NCBI GenBank assembly: GCA_905206365.1
Contig: CAJLHF010000002.1
Coordinates: 69,861-133,860 of the forward strand
Origin: an uncultured Sutterella sp.
GTDB lineage: Bacteria; Pseudomonadota; Gammaproteobacteria; Burkholderiales; Burkholderiaceae_F
Reading direction: 5' to 3'
DNA: 64,000 bases
The translations under genes were made by a program, and so were the position numbers. Below the pieces are notes generated by a model. That model worked only from the letters and a program-made list of their open reading frames with translations. It did no database searches and was not told where the DNA came from. This document shows, piece after piece, positions 52,250 through 61,232 of the stretch. Position 1 is the stretch's first letter; each line of letters begins with the position of its first letter.

Positions 52250-53098
52250 GTGAAGTTTTGGAAAATGCACGGAGCGGGAAACGACTTCGTCGTCGTGCTT
52301 TCGCTGGAAGGTCCCTCGGGCCTGGATGCAGACGACATCCGCTTTCTTGCGGATCGGCGCCTCGGCGTCGGGTGCGATCAGGTGCTTGTTGCCGAACCGC
52401 CGCGCGCGGGAGGAGACTGTGTCTACCGTATCTTCAATCCCGACGGGGGTGAGGTCGAGCACTGTGGCAACGGATCGCGCTGCCTCGGAAAGCTCCTCCT
52501 CGATCTTGGTCTGACCGAGCAAGCGGAAACGGCCCGCCTCGAGGCAAAAAAGGGTATGGTCAAGGTGCAAAAAACGGCGTTCGGCTATCGGGCCGCCGTC
52601 GGAAAGCCCGATTTTCGTCCCGAAGCGCTTCCTTTCGTGCCCGAGGGCGATCCGATCGGGAATCGTGCCGGGGTGCAGGTCCATCGACTCGGACTCGTCT
52701 CGGAGAGCGTCGACTTCATTCCGGTATCCGTCGGGAATCCCCACGCCGTTCTCTTTTGTGATTCGGTTCGGGACGTGCCTCTGACGACGGTCGGGCCGCG
52801 GATCGAGACGCACGCCGCCTTTCCGCGGGGTGTCAACGTTGAATTCGTCGAGATCGTCGATCGGTCGCACGTTCGGTTCCGCGTCTGGGAGCGCGGTGCC
52901 GGGGAAACGCTAGCCTGTGGCACAGGGGCAGCGGCCGCGGCAGCGGCCGGCATTCAGTTGGGGCTCCTCGATCGGCGTGTCGATGTCGAAACTCCCGGTG
53001 GACTGCTTCGCGTCGAGTGGCCGACCGACGATGTGTCGCTGCTTCTCACGGGCCCGGCCGAGCTTGTTTTCGAGGGCAATATCGACATGACCGCGTGA
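52250..53098 (+). CDS. dapF: Diaminopimelate epimerase
   Basis: Converts LL- to meso-diaminopimelate for lysine and peptidoglycan; 282 aa from GTG 52250 with GGAGG upstream. Both catalytic Cys are visible: C72 in EVEHCGNGSRCLGK and the second in GETLACGTGAAAAAA. The opening KFWKMHGAGNDFVVV is typical. It is third in the lpxL operon. Confidence 0.96.
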   Translation: MKFWKMHGAGNDFVVVLSLEGPSGLDADDIRFLADRRLGVGCDQVLVAEPPRAGGDCVYRIFNPDGGEVEHCGNGSRCLGKLLLDLGLTEQAETARLEAKKGMVKVQKTAFGYRAAVGKPDFRPEALPFVPEGDPIGNRAGVQVHRLGLVSESVDFIPVSVGNPHAVLFCDSVRDVPLTTVGPRIETHAAFPRGVNVEFVEIVDRSHVRFRVWERGAGETLACGTGAAAAAAAGIQLGLLDRRVDVETPGGLLRVEWPTDDVSLLLTGPAELVFEGNIDMTA

Positions 53099-53209
53099 GC
53101 GGTCTGTTTTCCGGTTTCGCTTCATCCCTGTAGTAGGATGGAGCATCAATTTTTTCAGAGCGCCCGTGCGGTCTTCGGGCACGCGCGGCACTCCATTGGA
53201 TACACGAAC

Positions 53210-54418
53210 ATGATTGATCTCATTCTGAAGAAGGGGAAGGAAAAATCCCTCCTTCGTCGTCACCCCTGGGTCTACGACACGGCCGTGATGCGCCTGAGCG
53301 GGCGGCCCGAATCGGGTGAAACGGTGTGCGTGCGCGGGCACGACGGACGCTTTCTGGCGTGGGCGGCGTATTCGCCCGCTTCGACCCTGCGTGCCCGCTG
53401 TTGGTCCTTCCGCGAAGAGGATGTGATCGACGCGGCCTGGTTCGAGCAACGCATTCGCGATGCCGTCGAAGCCCGCGAACCGCTTTGCGCCCGAGCGAGC
53501 GCCCTGCGCCTCGTTTTCGGCGAAGCCGACGGTCTGCCCGGTCTCATCGTGGACCGTTACGGAGACTTCCTCGTCACGCAGTTCCAGTCGGCGGGCGTTG
53601 AGCGCCACCGCGAACTTCTCGCGGACCTTCTGATGAAAGTGACGGGCGCGCGCGGTGTGTTCGACCGCTCGGATGCCGCCACGCGTCGTCGCGAAGGGCT
53701 CGACGTGCGCATGGAAAATCTCCGCGGCGAAGAGCCTCCTGCAGTGATCGAAGTTGAAGAGGACGGTGTTCGCTACGGCGTCGACGTTCGCATCGGGCAC
53801 AAGACGGGTTTTTACGTCGATCAGCGTGAAAGTCGTCTGACGGCGCAGCGGGTTGCGGAAGAATTTCGCCGCACGCACGGTCGCGGTCTTCGCGCGCTCA
53901 ACTGCTTCTGCTACACAGGCGGCTTCTCGCTCGCGCTGTTGAAGGGCGGTGCGGACGAAGTCGTTTCCGTAGACTCCTCGCAGGACGCGCTCGACATGGC
54001 TGCCGAAAACGTGAAGCGCAACGGGTTCGACGCGCAGAAAGCGAAGTTCGTCTGTGCCGACGTTTTCACGTTCTTGCGCGAGTTGCGCGACAAGGGCGAA
54101 ACGTTCGACCTCGTGATTCTCGACCCGCCGAAGTTCGCGTCGAGTCACTATCATGTCGACCGTGCCGCCCGCGCCTACAAGGACATCAATCTGAACGGCC
54201 TGCGCCTGCTCACTCCCGGAGGGCGGCTTTTCACGTTCTCGTGTTCGGGTGCCATCGACGTCGATCTTTTCCAGAAGATCGTGGCGGGCGCCGTGTTCGA
54301 CGCTGGCGTCAACGCCTGGGCGGTCGGGCGCTTCGGCGGCGGGGCGGATCATCCGCTTCTCATGACGTATCCGGAAGGGGAATATCTGAAGGGGCTCGAC
54401 CTCTTGGTCCGTCCCTGA
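53210..54418 (+). CDS. rlmI: 23S rRNA (cytosine(1962)-C(5))-methyltransferase RlmI-like
   Basis: SAM-dependent RNA methyltransferase of 402 aa. The N-terminal PUA domain includes KKGKEKSLLRRHPWVYDTAV. A middle EEHEE-type domain follows. The methylase has VLNCF-like ALNCFCYTGGFSLALLKGG, DLVILDPPKFASS with the motif IV loop, and TFSCSGAIDVDLFQ with the catalytic Cys. I start at ATG 53210; an upstream Met adds non-homologous residues. Confidence 0.92.
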   Translation: MIDLILKKGKEKSLLRRHPWVYDTAVMRLSGRPESGETVCVRGHDGRFLAWAAYSPASTLRARCWSFREEDVIDAAWFEQRIRDAVEAREPLCARASALRLVFGEADGLPGLIVDRYGDFLVTQFQSAGVERHRELLADLLMKVTGARGVFDRSDAATRRREGLDVRMENLRGEEPPAVIEVEEDGVRYGVDVRIGHKTGFYVDQRESRLTAQRVAEEFRRTHGRGLRALNCFCYTGGFSLALLKGGADEVVSVDSSQDALDMAAENVKRNGFDAQKAKFVCADVFTFLRELRDKGETFDLVILDPPKFASSHYHVDRAARAYKDINLNGLRLLTPGGRLFTFSCSGAIDVDLFQKIVAGAVFDAGVNAWAVGRFGGGADHPLLMTYPEGEYLKGLDLLVRP

Positions 54419-54435
54419 TTCGAACGGAGGCATCG

Positions 54436-55431
54436 ATGATGCAGGTTGAAGAAATGCAGGAACCGGACATTCCGGTCACGATTCTCACGGGCTTTCTCGG
54501 AGCGGGTAAGACGACGCTCCTCAATCGCATTCTGACGGAAGATCACAAGCACCGAATTGCGATCATCGAAAACGAATTCGGGCCCGAGAACATCGACAAC
54601 GAGCTGATCGTTCAGTCGGACAAGGAGCAGATTGTCTCGATGAACAACGGATGCGTGTGCTGCACGATCCGCGGCGACCTCTCGCGCGTGCTCACCGATC
54701 TTCGCCACAAGCGGGAACGCGGCGAAATCGTGTTCGACTACGTCGTTATTGAAACGACCGGCGTGGCCAACCCCGGTCCCGTTGCACAGACCTTCTTCAT
54801 GGACGATGCGGTGGCGCCCTATTTCCGTCTCGACGGCGTGGTGACCGTCGTCGACGCGAAGCACGGTTCGGCCACGCTTGATGCGGAAGCGCCTGCGCGC
54901 GATCAAGTCGGGTTCGCCGACCGGATTCTTCTCTCCAAGTGCGACCTTGTGACGGAGGAGGAAGCCTGTGCGCTCGAAACGCGTCTGCGCCAAATGAACG
55001 CCCGCGCGCCGATTCGCCGCGTCGACATGGGGAAGTGTCCTGTCGAAGAGGTGCTCGACATTTCGGGCTTCAACATGAACGACGTGCTCGACGTCGATCC
55101 GACCTTTTTCAACGAAGGTCATCACCACCATCACGACGACGACATCCACAGCTTCGTGTTCGATACGGACCGTGCGTTCGATCCGATGAAGCTTGAACGC
55201 TATTTCATGTCGCTCACGAGCGTCTACGGAGAAGATCTGCTCCGCTACAAGGGCGTGCTCAATCTTCAGGGCTCGCCCAACCGGGTAGTCGTTCAGGGCG
55301 TGCACATGCTCGCCGTTTCGGATGTGCTCGGTCCGTGGGGCGATCGCAAACCGACCTCCCGTCTCGTCTTCATCGGGCGCAATCTCCCCGAGGAAGCGAT
55401 TCGTCGTGGCCTGCAAACCTGCCTCGTCTGA
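54436..55431 (+). CDS. CobW/COG0523 family G3E GTPase (metal chaperone-like)
   Basis: G3E GTPase of 331 aa. Walker A is TGFLGAGKTTLLNRI. The metal-binding CXCC motif is NNGCVCCTIRGDL. Further motifs are ETTGVANPGPVAQTF and SKCDLV (base-recognition). A His/Asp-rich loop GHHHHHDDD near residue 230 precedes the CobW C-terminal domain (LRYKGVLNLQGSPNRVVVQGVH). It is probably a zinc or cobalt chaperone; YjiA-like. CobW next to dksA is common in Betaproteobacteria. Confidence 0.9.
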   Translation: MMQVEEMQEPDIPVTILTGFLGAGKTTLLNRILTEDHKHRIAIIENEFGPENIDNELIVQSDKEQIVSMNNGCVCCTIRGDLSRVLTDLRHKRERGEIVFDYVVIETTGVANPGPVAQTFFMDDAVAPYFRLDGVVTVVDAKHGSATLDAEAPARDQVGFADRILLSKCDLVTEEEACALETRLRQMNARAPIRRVDMGKCPVEEVLDISGFNMNDVLDVDPTFFNEGHHHHHDDDIHSFVFDTDRAFDPMKLERYFMSLTSVYGEDLLRYKGVLNLQGSPNRVVVQGVHMLAVSDVLGPWGDRKPTSRLVFIGRNLPEEAIRRGLQTCLV

Positions 55432-55439
55432 GCGCGATG

Positions 55440-55480
55440 CGTCGGGGCCGACCGGCCGTCCGCCCCGACGAAGGCTTTTG
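55440..55480 (+). terminator. Terminator after the CobW-type gene
   Basis: CGTCGGGGC pairs with GCCCCGACG; AAGGCTTTTG follows, a short U-tract. Confidence 0.65.
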
Positions 55481-55609
55481 AAGGATCCTAACAAAACGAC
55501 AAGAAAAATCCCTTCGCTCTATGGAACGCGGGGACGATTTCCTGTATAAAGCCTGTTTGATTTTTTTTCGAAAGCTTTGCGTCCTTCGCGGGCCGCAGGG
55601 CACGATACG

Positions 55610-55636
55610 ATCCGTGAATTCCCGGAATCCACGGAT
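55610..55636. repeat. 27-base inverted repeat upstream of dksA
   Basis: ATCCGTG and CACGGAT flank an inner ATTC/GAAT pair, with one A/C mismatch. It lies 39 bases before the dksA ATG and about 60 bases after a TATAAA (55545-55550). It could be an operator or an RNA hairpin in the leader. Confidence 0.55.
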
Positions 55637-55675
55637 TGACTTTCAACCTTCACGAATTTTCGGCTAGGAACAGAA

Positions 55676-56095
55676 ATGGGCGGGAAGAAACTACTTACGG
55701 CGGAAGAAATCCTCCAGATGTCCGACGACGACTACATGGACGAGCGTCAACTCGCTTTCTTCCGTCAGCGGCTCCTCGACATGGAGGCCGAACTTCGGGC
55801 CAACGCTGGTCAGACGACGGTGAACCTTCGTGAAACGAACGTGGTTCCCGATCCGGCGGACCGCGCCACGATCGAAGAAGAGCATGCGCTCGAGCTGCGA
55901 ACGCGCGATCGCGAACGCAAGCTCTTGAAGAAGGTTCAGGCGGCTCTTCAGCGTATCGAGAACGGCGACTACGGTTACTGCGAAGAGACGGGAGATCCGA
56001 TCGGTGTGGCGCGTCTCATGGCCCGTCCGACCGCCACCTTGTCGCTTGAAGCGCAGCAGCGCCGCGAACTCAAGCAGAAGATGTACGGCGACTGA
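55676..56095 (+). CDS. dksA: RNA polymerase-binding transcription factor DksA
   Basis: Binds the RNA polymerase secondary channel and works with ppGpp; 139 aa. The coiled coil carries DPADRATIEEEHALELRTRD with the tip Asp-x-x-Asp pattern. The zinc-finger region reads YCEETGDPIGVARLMARP, so three of the four zinc Cys are absent (CxxT form). This is usual for betaproteobacterial DksA and suggests folding without zinc. Start ATG 55676 after AGGAAC. Confidence 0.95.
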   Translation: MGGKKLLTAEEILQMSDDDYMDERQLAFFRQRLLDMEAELRANAGQTTVNLRETNVVPDPADRATIEEEHALELRTRDRERKLLKKVQAALQRIENGDYGYCEETGDPIGVARLMARPTATLSLEAQQRRELKQKMYGD

Positions 56096-56129
56096 TCCGC
56101 TTTCGAGTCCGACCTGCCAGAGACCAATG

Positions 56130-56178
56130 ACGGCACGACCGCATGCTCGCGCGAGCTTCGGCCGTGCCGTTTGCTTTT
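56130..56178 (+). terminator. Terminator after dksA
   Basis: ACGGCACG pairs with CGTGCCGT around a loop that itself contains the palindrome GCTCGCGCGAGC; TTTGCTTTT follows. Confidence 0.8.
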
Positions 56179-56194
56179 CGGAGACTGTGTATTT

Positions 56195-56995
56195 ATGAAA
56201 GACGACGCCCTTCTTGACGACGATCCCGTTCGCACCGCCCGCCTCGGCCGCTTGAAGCGCCGTGCCGCGGTCCCCGAAATCTTCCGACCGAAGCTCTGGC
56301 TTCTCGACCTTGACGACACGGTTCTCGGCTCGTCGCGCGGTCTTTTGCACGCGATTCATCTTCGGATGAACGCCTTCATCACTGAGCGGCTCGGGCTCCC
56401 GGAAGCGCAGGCCGAAGCTCTGCGTACGCAGTATTGGGAGGAGTACGGCTCGACCTTCCTCGGCATGTGGCTGCGTCACGGTGTCGATCCGCGGGAGTTT
56501 CTGCCCGCCACGCACGACTTCGATTTCGCGCCCTACGTTTCCTGCGAGGGCGATCCGAAGCAGGCCCTCAAGAAGCTCCCGGGCCGCAAAGTCGTCTTCA
56601 CGAACGGGCCGCGCAACTACGCGGATGCGGTACTCAAAGCGATGGGGATGTCCGAATTTTTCGACGCCGAAGTGACGAGTACCGAGATGCGTCTTTTCGG
56701 CGACTGGCGCCCGAAGCCCAATACGTCGATGTTCGCCGCCACGTGCGCGCGCTTCGGCGTCTCGCCCCGCGAGACGGTTTTCGTCGACGACAGTCCCATG
56801 AATCTCAAAGCGGCGGCCCGCACGGGGCTCACGACGGTGTGGTGCACGGGTTATCGGCGGGTGGCCGGAAAGCTCCCGTGGCGCAAACCGTATCCATACA
56901 TTGACCACGTCGTCGGGCACGTGCGCGAGTTGCCGAAGCTCTTCGGTACATGCGGAGCATCGAACGGACGGCATGAGCACCGCGAACTCGTGTAA
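56195..56995 (+). CDS. HAD-family pyrimidine 5'-nucleotidase-like phosphatase
   Basis: Cytoplasmic HAD hydrolase, 266 aa. Motif I is WLLDLDDTVLGSS, motif II KVVFTNGPRNYA, motif III around DWRPKPNTSMF and motif IV ETVFVDDSPMNLKAA. Length and spacing match the pyrimidine 5'-nucleotidase (SDT1/YjjG-like) group common in Betaproteobacteria. Substrate is inferred. It is followed by sppA after 11 bases. Confidence 0.88.
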   Translation: MKDDALLDDDPVRTARLGRLKRRAAVPEIFRPKLWLLDLDDTVLGSSRGLLHAIHLRMNAFITERLGLPEAQAEALRTQYWEEYGSTFLGMWLRHGVDPREFLPATHDFDFAPYVSCEGDPKQALKKLPGRKVVFTNGPRNYADAVLKAMGMSEFFDAEVTSTEMRLFGDWRPKPNTSMFAATCARFGVSPRETVFVDDSPMNLKAAARTGLTTVWCTGYRRVAGKLPWRKPYPYIDHVVGHVRELPKLFGTCGASNGRHEHRELV

Positions 56996-57006
56996 GGACC
57001 CGACCC

Positions 57007-58833
57007 ATGCGCTTCTTTTCCCGACTGTGGCAGAGTGTCGACGCGATGCGACGCTTTTGCGCCAACCTTCTCTTTCTCGTCCTTCTCATTGCGGTTGCGG
57101 CGGTCGTCTTCGTGGCAACGCGTCCCGTCGGCGGTATTCCTCCGGGGACGGTTCTGGTGCTCGCTCTTGACGGCACGGTCTCGGAGACGGCTCCGACGCC
57201 GCCCCGATCGGTGGCGGACGTGCGTCGCATGCTGGAGGTCGAACGCGGCTCGACCCGTCTTCTGGATGTGACGGAGGCGCTTGCGGCCGCCCAAGACGAC
57301 GCGTCGATTGCGGGCGTGGTGCTCGACCTGGAAAACCTTTCGGGGATCGGTTTGGCTTCGGCCCGCACGATTGGCGAGGCGCTCGAGGACTACAAGCGCG
57401 CGACGGGACGACCCGTTCTGGCGTGGGGGAGCGCGTTTTCTCAAGGGGCCTATGCCGTGGCGGCGCATGCCGACGAAATCTACGTGCACCCCATGGGGAC
57501 CGTGGAGTTGAAGGGGCTGACGGGACGAAGCCTCTACTGGGGCGAATTTTTGAAGCGCCTCTCCGTGGAGGTCGACGTCTATAAGGCGGGCGTCTATAAG
57601 AGTGCTCCGGAAGCGTTCCTCTTCGGGGCGCCTTCCGAAGAGACCCTCGAAGCACAGCGCGGTTACCTGGAGCCCGCTTGGACGCGACTGACGACGGACC
57701 TTGAAACGGCCCGCAACGCTCGCAAGGGGGCCGTGAACGCGTGGATCGATCAACTTGCGTCGGGTCGCGGGAAGGTTCTCTCCGACCCCCTGGGGGCGTT
57801 GCAAGATGCAGGACTCGTCACGGGTGTCATGACCCGCGACGCGTTCGTCGAACACGCTGCGTCGAAGTTCGGCTCGACCCCCGACGATCTTCAGGTTGTT
57901 GATTATCGCGATTACCTTGCCGTTCTGCCCGCACTGCCCGCCTCGGATGCGTACGTGGCGCTCGTGACGGCCGAGGGCGAAATCTCCAATGAGCCCGCCG
58001 TCGGCGGCATCGTGGCGGGCGACCTGATCGCGCTTCTCGAAGAAGCGACGTCCGTTCCCGAAACCAAGGCGCTCGTCCTTCGTATCAACACGCCCGGGGG
58101 CGACGCGCTCGCTGCCGAAGAGATTCGCGAAAAGATTGAAGCGATCCGCAAAAAGGGCCTTCCTGTCGTCGTCTCGATGGGGGATGCGGCCGCATCGGGC
58201 GGCTATTGGCTGAGCGCTTCAGCCGACGTTGTCGTGGCGGACCCGCTGACGCTCACGGGGTCGATCGGCGTATTTGCTCTGGCGCCGAATTTCGCTCCGA
58301 TGTTGGAGAAGTTCGACGTGGGTACGGGCGGTTGGTCGACGGGACCGGTAGCGGAGTTCGGTTCGATGCTGAGTCCGCGCGACAAGGCCGAACACGCACT
58401 CTATCAGGCAGGGGTCGAACGCGTTTATGCGAATTTCCGTTCGATCGTGGCGCGGGGTCGGAACCTTTCGCCCGAGGCGGTTGAGGCCGCGGCGGGCGGC
58501 CGGGTATGGCTCGGCGAAGACGCGAAGCATCTGGGCTTGGTCGACGAGCTCGGCACACTCGACGACGCCGTGAGGATCGCCGCCGAACGTGCGGGGCTCG
58601 GCGAGGAGTTCGCCGTTCACCTCTTCGACCCGATCGAAGAAGGCTGGGGGCGTTGGCTTGCGCCTGTCTTGAACGGTGTTTTCGGTGATGCGGTTCGAAC
58701 GCGGGCGTCCGTCTCGGAGACGCTTCGGGCGCTTTGCTACGCCGACGGCGTTTTGTCCGCTTGGGAGCACCGGGTGCTCGCTTTGCCCGGTCGGGCGATC
58801 GTCTGGGCGCCGCAGGCGCGTGTGAGCCTCTGA
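57007..58833 (+). CDS. sppA: Signal peptide peptidase SppA, 67-kDa type
   Basis: Inner-membrane serine protease that degrades cleaved signal peptides, 608 aa. It has one N-terminal membrane helix (LLFLVLLIAVAAVVFVATRP) and a tandem S49 repeat. The catalytic Lys is in VDVYKAGVYKSAPEAF (N-domain) and the Ser in GDAAASGGYWLSASAD (C-domain), the split Ser/Lys dyad of E. coli SppA. Confidence 0.94.
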   Translation: MRFFSRLWQSVDAMRRFCANLLFLVLLIAVAAVVFVATRPVGGIPPGTVLVLALDGTVSETAPTPPRSVADVRRMLEVERGSTRLLDVTEALAAAQDDASIAGVVLDLENLSGIGLASARTIGEALEDYKRATGRPVLAWGSAFSQGAYAVAAHADEIYVHPMGTVELKGLTGRSLYWGEFLKRLSVEVDVYKAGVYKSAPEAFLFGAPSEETLEAQRGYLEPAWTRLTTDLETARNARKGAVNAWIDQLASGRGKVLSDPLGALQDAGLVTGVMTRDAFVEHAASKFGSTPDDLQVVDYRDYLAVLPALPASDAYVALVTAEGEISNEPAVGGIVAGDLIALLEEATSVPETKALVLRINTPGGDALAAEEIREKIEAIRKKGLPVVVSMGDAAASGGYWLSASADVVVADPLTLTGSIGVFALAPNFAPMLEKFDVGTGGWSTGPVAEFGSMLSPRDKAEHALYQAGVERVYANFRSIVARGRNLSPEAVEAAAGGRVWLGEDAKHLGLVDELGTLDDAVRIAAERAGLGEEFAVHLFDPIEEGWGRWLAPVLNGVFGDAVRTRASVSETLRALCYADGVLSAWEHRVLALPGRAIVWAPQARVSL

Positions 58834-58855
58834 GTCGGACCGAGAGATGCCCGTA

Positions 58856-58888
58856 AAAAAAAGCCGGCCCTTCGGGGGCCGGCTTTTT
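58856..58888. terminator. Bidirectional terminator between sppA and the moeB-like gene
   Basis: AAAAAGCCGGCCC pairs with GGGCCGGCTTTTT across TTCGG; A and T runs on the two sides serve both strands. Confidence 0.92.
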
Positions 58889-58900
58889 ACTTTCCATCGG

Positions 58901-59662
58901 TCAGTGTCCGCCGCACACGGGGCACGAACGGCGACGACGGCAACGGACGGTTTCGAATTCACCCGCCAGCATGTCGATCATCAGAAGCTTCCCTACCCAG
59001 GGCGAGGGAAGGCCCGCAGCCAAGCGTAGCGCTTCGGCGGCCTGCAGGGTGCCCACAAGTCCGGTGAGCGGGGAAAAGATGCCGAGCGTGGAGGCTTTCT
59101 GGTCGTTGGCCGCATCGTCCTCGTCGAAGAGACACCGATAGCAGGGCGAAGCATCGCTTCGGAAGTCGAACACCGAGAGCTGACCCGAAAAGCGAACGGC
59201 GGAGCCGAACACCAACGGTTTGCGCGCTTTCAGTGCCGCACGATTCACGCTCTGACGCGTGGCGAGGTTGTCCGAGCAGTCGAGCACGATGTCGACCGTG
59301 TCGAGCACATCGGCGAGCGTCTTTTCGTCGAGGTAGGTGTCGATCGGCGTCACCTCGACAGCCGGGTTGTAGCGGGGAAGCACCCGGGCGGCGTTTTTCG
59401 CCTTATTGACGCCAAGTGCTTCCTCTTCATGAAGGAGCTGTCGGGAGAGGTTGGTGACGGATACCGTATCAGGGTCTGCAACCGTAATGCGACAGCCGCC
59501 CGACGCGGCGAGGTAGATGAGAGCAGGCGAACCGAGGCCGCCCGCGCCAACGACGAGAAAACGGGCGTCGGCAATGCGTTTCATCCCCTCCCGGCCGAGT
59601 TCGGCAAGGAGGGTTTGGCGCGACAGGCGCTCGGCAATGGCATCGAAGCGGTGGGGAGTCAT
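58901..59662 (-). CDS. moeB: HesA/MoeB/ThiF family adenylyltransferase
   Basis: E1-like enzyme that adenylates the C-terminus of a sulfur-carrier protein (MoaD or ThiS); 253 aa. The nucleotide-binding motif is VVGAGGLGSPALIYLAASG, then DTVSVTNLSRQLLH, and VDIVLDCSDNLATRQSVN. Zinc Cys pairs are CYRCLF and CPVCGG. There is no rhodanese domain. MoeB versus ThiF cannot be decided from sequence alone; the position after ctpA is where betaproteobacterial moeB sits. Confidence 0.88.
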   Translation of the reverse strand: MTPHRFDAIAERLSRQTLLAELGREGMKRIADARFLVVGAGGLGSPALIYLAASGGCRITVADPDTVSVTNLSRQLLHEEEALGVNKAKNAARVLPRYNPAVEVTPIDTYLDEKTLADVLDTVDIVLDCSDNLATRQSVNRAALKARKPLVFGSAVRFSGQLSVFDFRSDASPCYRCLFDEDDAANDQKASTLGIFSPLTGLVGTLQAAEALRLAAGLPSPWVGKLLMIDMLAGEFETVRCRRRRSCPVCGGH

Positions 59663-59685
59663 GGGTAAGGCTCCTCGTTGACGGT

Positions 59686-61161
59686 TTATTTGTCGGTTTT
59701 CGCGTCCGACGTGGTTTCAGTTTTCGGTGCGTCGTTCTTCTTGACGGCGCGCTCTTCGGCGCGGAGCTTTTTCACGACGCTTTGCGGTTGTCCGCGGTAT
59801 TTGCTCGTCGCAACGGGCTTGCCTTTCAGATAGGCCATGGCCTGCTGAAGCTGCCAGTCCTTTTCGTCGCCGAAAAGGTACATGTAATCGGGCGCCTTCT
59901 CGGCGTTCGTGTCGTCGTATGGCAGATCGTCGGGCAGGTCGCCTTCCTGATTCTTCAGATGATGCGCAAGATCGGCCTCGCGGATCTGGAAGGTGGGGTA
60001 GTTCCCTTCGGGCGTGTCGTCGACGTAGATGTCGGGGGCGATGCCGCGAGCTTGAATCGAACGGCCCGACGGCGTGTAGTAGCGCGCGGTCGTCAGCTTG
60101 ACGGCTACGGTCTTGTCGCCGAAGCTCATAGGCAGAATGGTCTGCACGGAGCCTTTGCCGAACGAGCGGTCGCCCATGAGGGTCGCACGCTTGTGGTCCT
60201 GCAGGGCGCCCGCCACGATTTCGGAAGCCGAGGCGGAGGACGAGTTGATGAGAACCACCATCGGCACGGTCTTCACGACGGCGGGCAACTGCGCGAGCGC
60301 CTTGACGGCGTTGCCCGCACGGTAGTCGGATTCGATCGCCTTGAACGTGTAGTCGGACTGCGGCGCTCGCCCCTTGGTCGAGACGATGTCCGCGTTGTGC
60401 GGCAGGAAGGCCGCGGAAACGCCGATGGCCGCCTGCAAGAGACCGCCCGGGTCGTTGCGCAGGTCGAGAACGAGCCCTTTGAGGTTGCCCGATTTTTCAA
60501 GCTCGACGAGTCGGGCGGCCAGCTCTTCGGCCGTACGCTCCTGGAATTGTGTGATGCGGATGTAGCCGAGGTTGTCGGCGAGCTTCTGCATTTTCACGGA
60601 TTGGGTTTTGATCACGGCACGTTCGAGGTTGAACGTGATGGGCTTCATTTCACCTTTGCGAGCGACCTCGAGACGGATCTTCGTCTTTGGTTCGCCGCGC
60701 ATCAGCTTGACGGCATCCGTGAGGGACAGTTCGGCCGTCGCTTCGCCGTCGATACGGGTGATGATGTCGCCCGCGCGAATGCCGGCACGCGCTGCGGGCG
60801 TATCGTCGATCGGGGAAATGACGCGCACGCCGGCCGCGTCTTTGGTGACCTCGATGCCGAGGCCGCCGAAGGAGCCCTGCGTTGCTTCGTTCATGTCCTT
60901 GAATCCTTCGACGTCGAGGTAGCTCGAATGCGGGTCGAGACCGCTCACCATGCCTTCGACGGCCGACTGCAGCAGCTGACGGTCTTCGACTTCGTCGACG
61001 TAGTAGTCCTTGACGGCGTTGAAGACGCTCGTGAACTGGCGGATTTCCTGCAGGGGAAGCGTCGGGCTGTTTTTCTCGGCGTAGGCTTGAATGCCGACGC
61101 TCGCGAGAGCGCCCGCGAACATGCCGGCGCAGATAAGAGAAATGGCGCGAAGTTTGTGCAT
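59686..61161 (-). CDS. ctpA: C-terminal processing serine protease CtpA (S41 family)
   Basis: Periplasmic protease, 491 aa from ATG 61161. It has an N-terminal signal/anchor (ISLICAGMFAGALASVGIQAYA), PDZ domain with GGLGIEVTKDAAGVRVISP and ARAGIRAGDIITRIDG, and the catalytic Ser in NSSSASASEIVAGALQDH with Lys in DRSFGKGSVQTILP. The tail is Lys/Thr-rich. It follows the EnvC-like gene by 71 bases. Confidence 0.95.
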   Translation of the reverse strand: MHKLRAISLICAGMFAGALASVGIQAYAEKNSPTLPLQEIRQFTSVFNAVKDYYVDEVEDRQLLQSAVEGMVSGLDPHSSYLDVEGFKDMNEATQGSFGGLGIEVTKDAAGVRVISPIDDTPAARAGIRAGDIITRIDGEATAELSLTDAVKLMRGEPKTKIRLEVARKGEMKPITFNLERAVIKTQSVKMQKLADNLGYIRITQFQERTAEELAARLVELEKSGNLKGLVLDLRNDPGGLLQAAIGVSAAFLPHNADIVSTKGRAPQSDYTFKAIESDYRAGNAVKALAQLPAVVKTVPMVVLINSSSASASEIVAGALQDHKRATLMGDRSFGKGSVQTILPMSFGDKTVAVKLTTARYYTPSGRSIQARGIAPDIYVDDTPEGNYPTFQIREADLAHHLKNQEGDLPDDLPYDDTNAEKAPDYMYLFGDEKDWQLQQAMAYLKGKPVATSKYRGQPQSVVKKLRAEERAVKKNDAPKTETTSDAKTDK

Positions 61162-61232
61162 GGTGGTGGAACCCCGCAATGGGGCGGGTGAAAGTTGTGT
61201 GGCTCCTTCCGACGGATGGCGCCCGATGCCGC

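Noticed and set aside
55676..56095. Loss of zinc Cys in DksA as a novelty
   Set aside because: The CxxT form is usual in Betaproteobacteria, so it is not unusual here.
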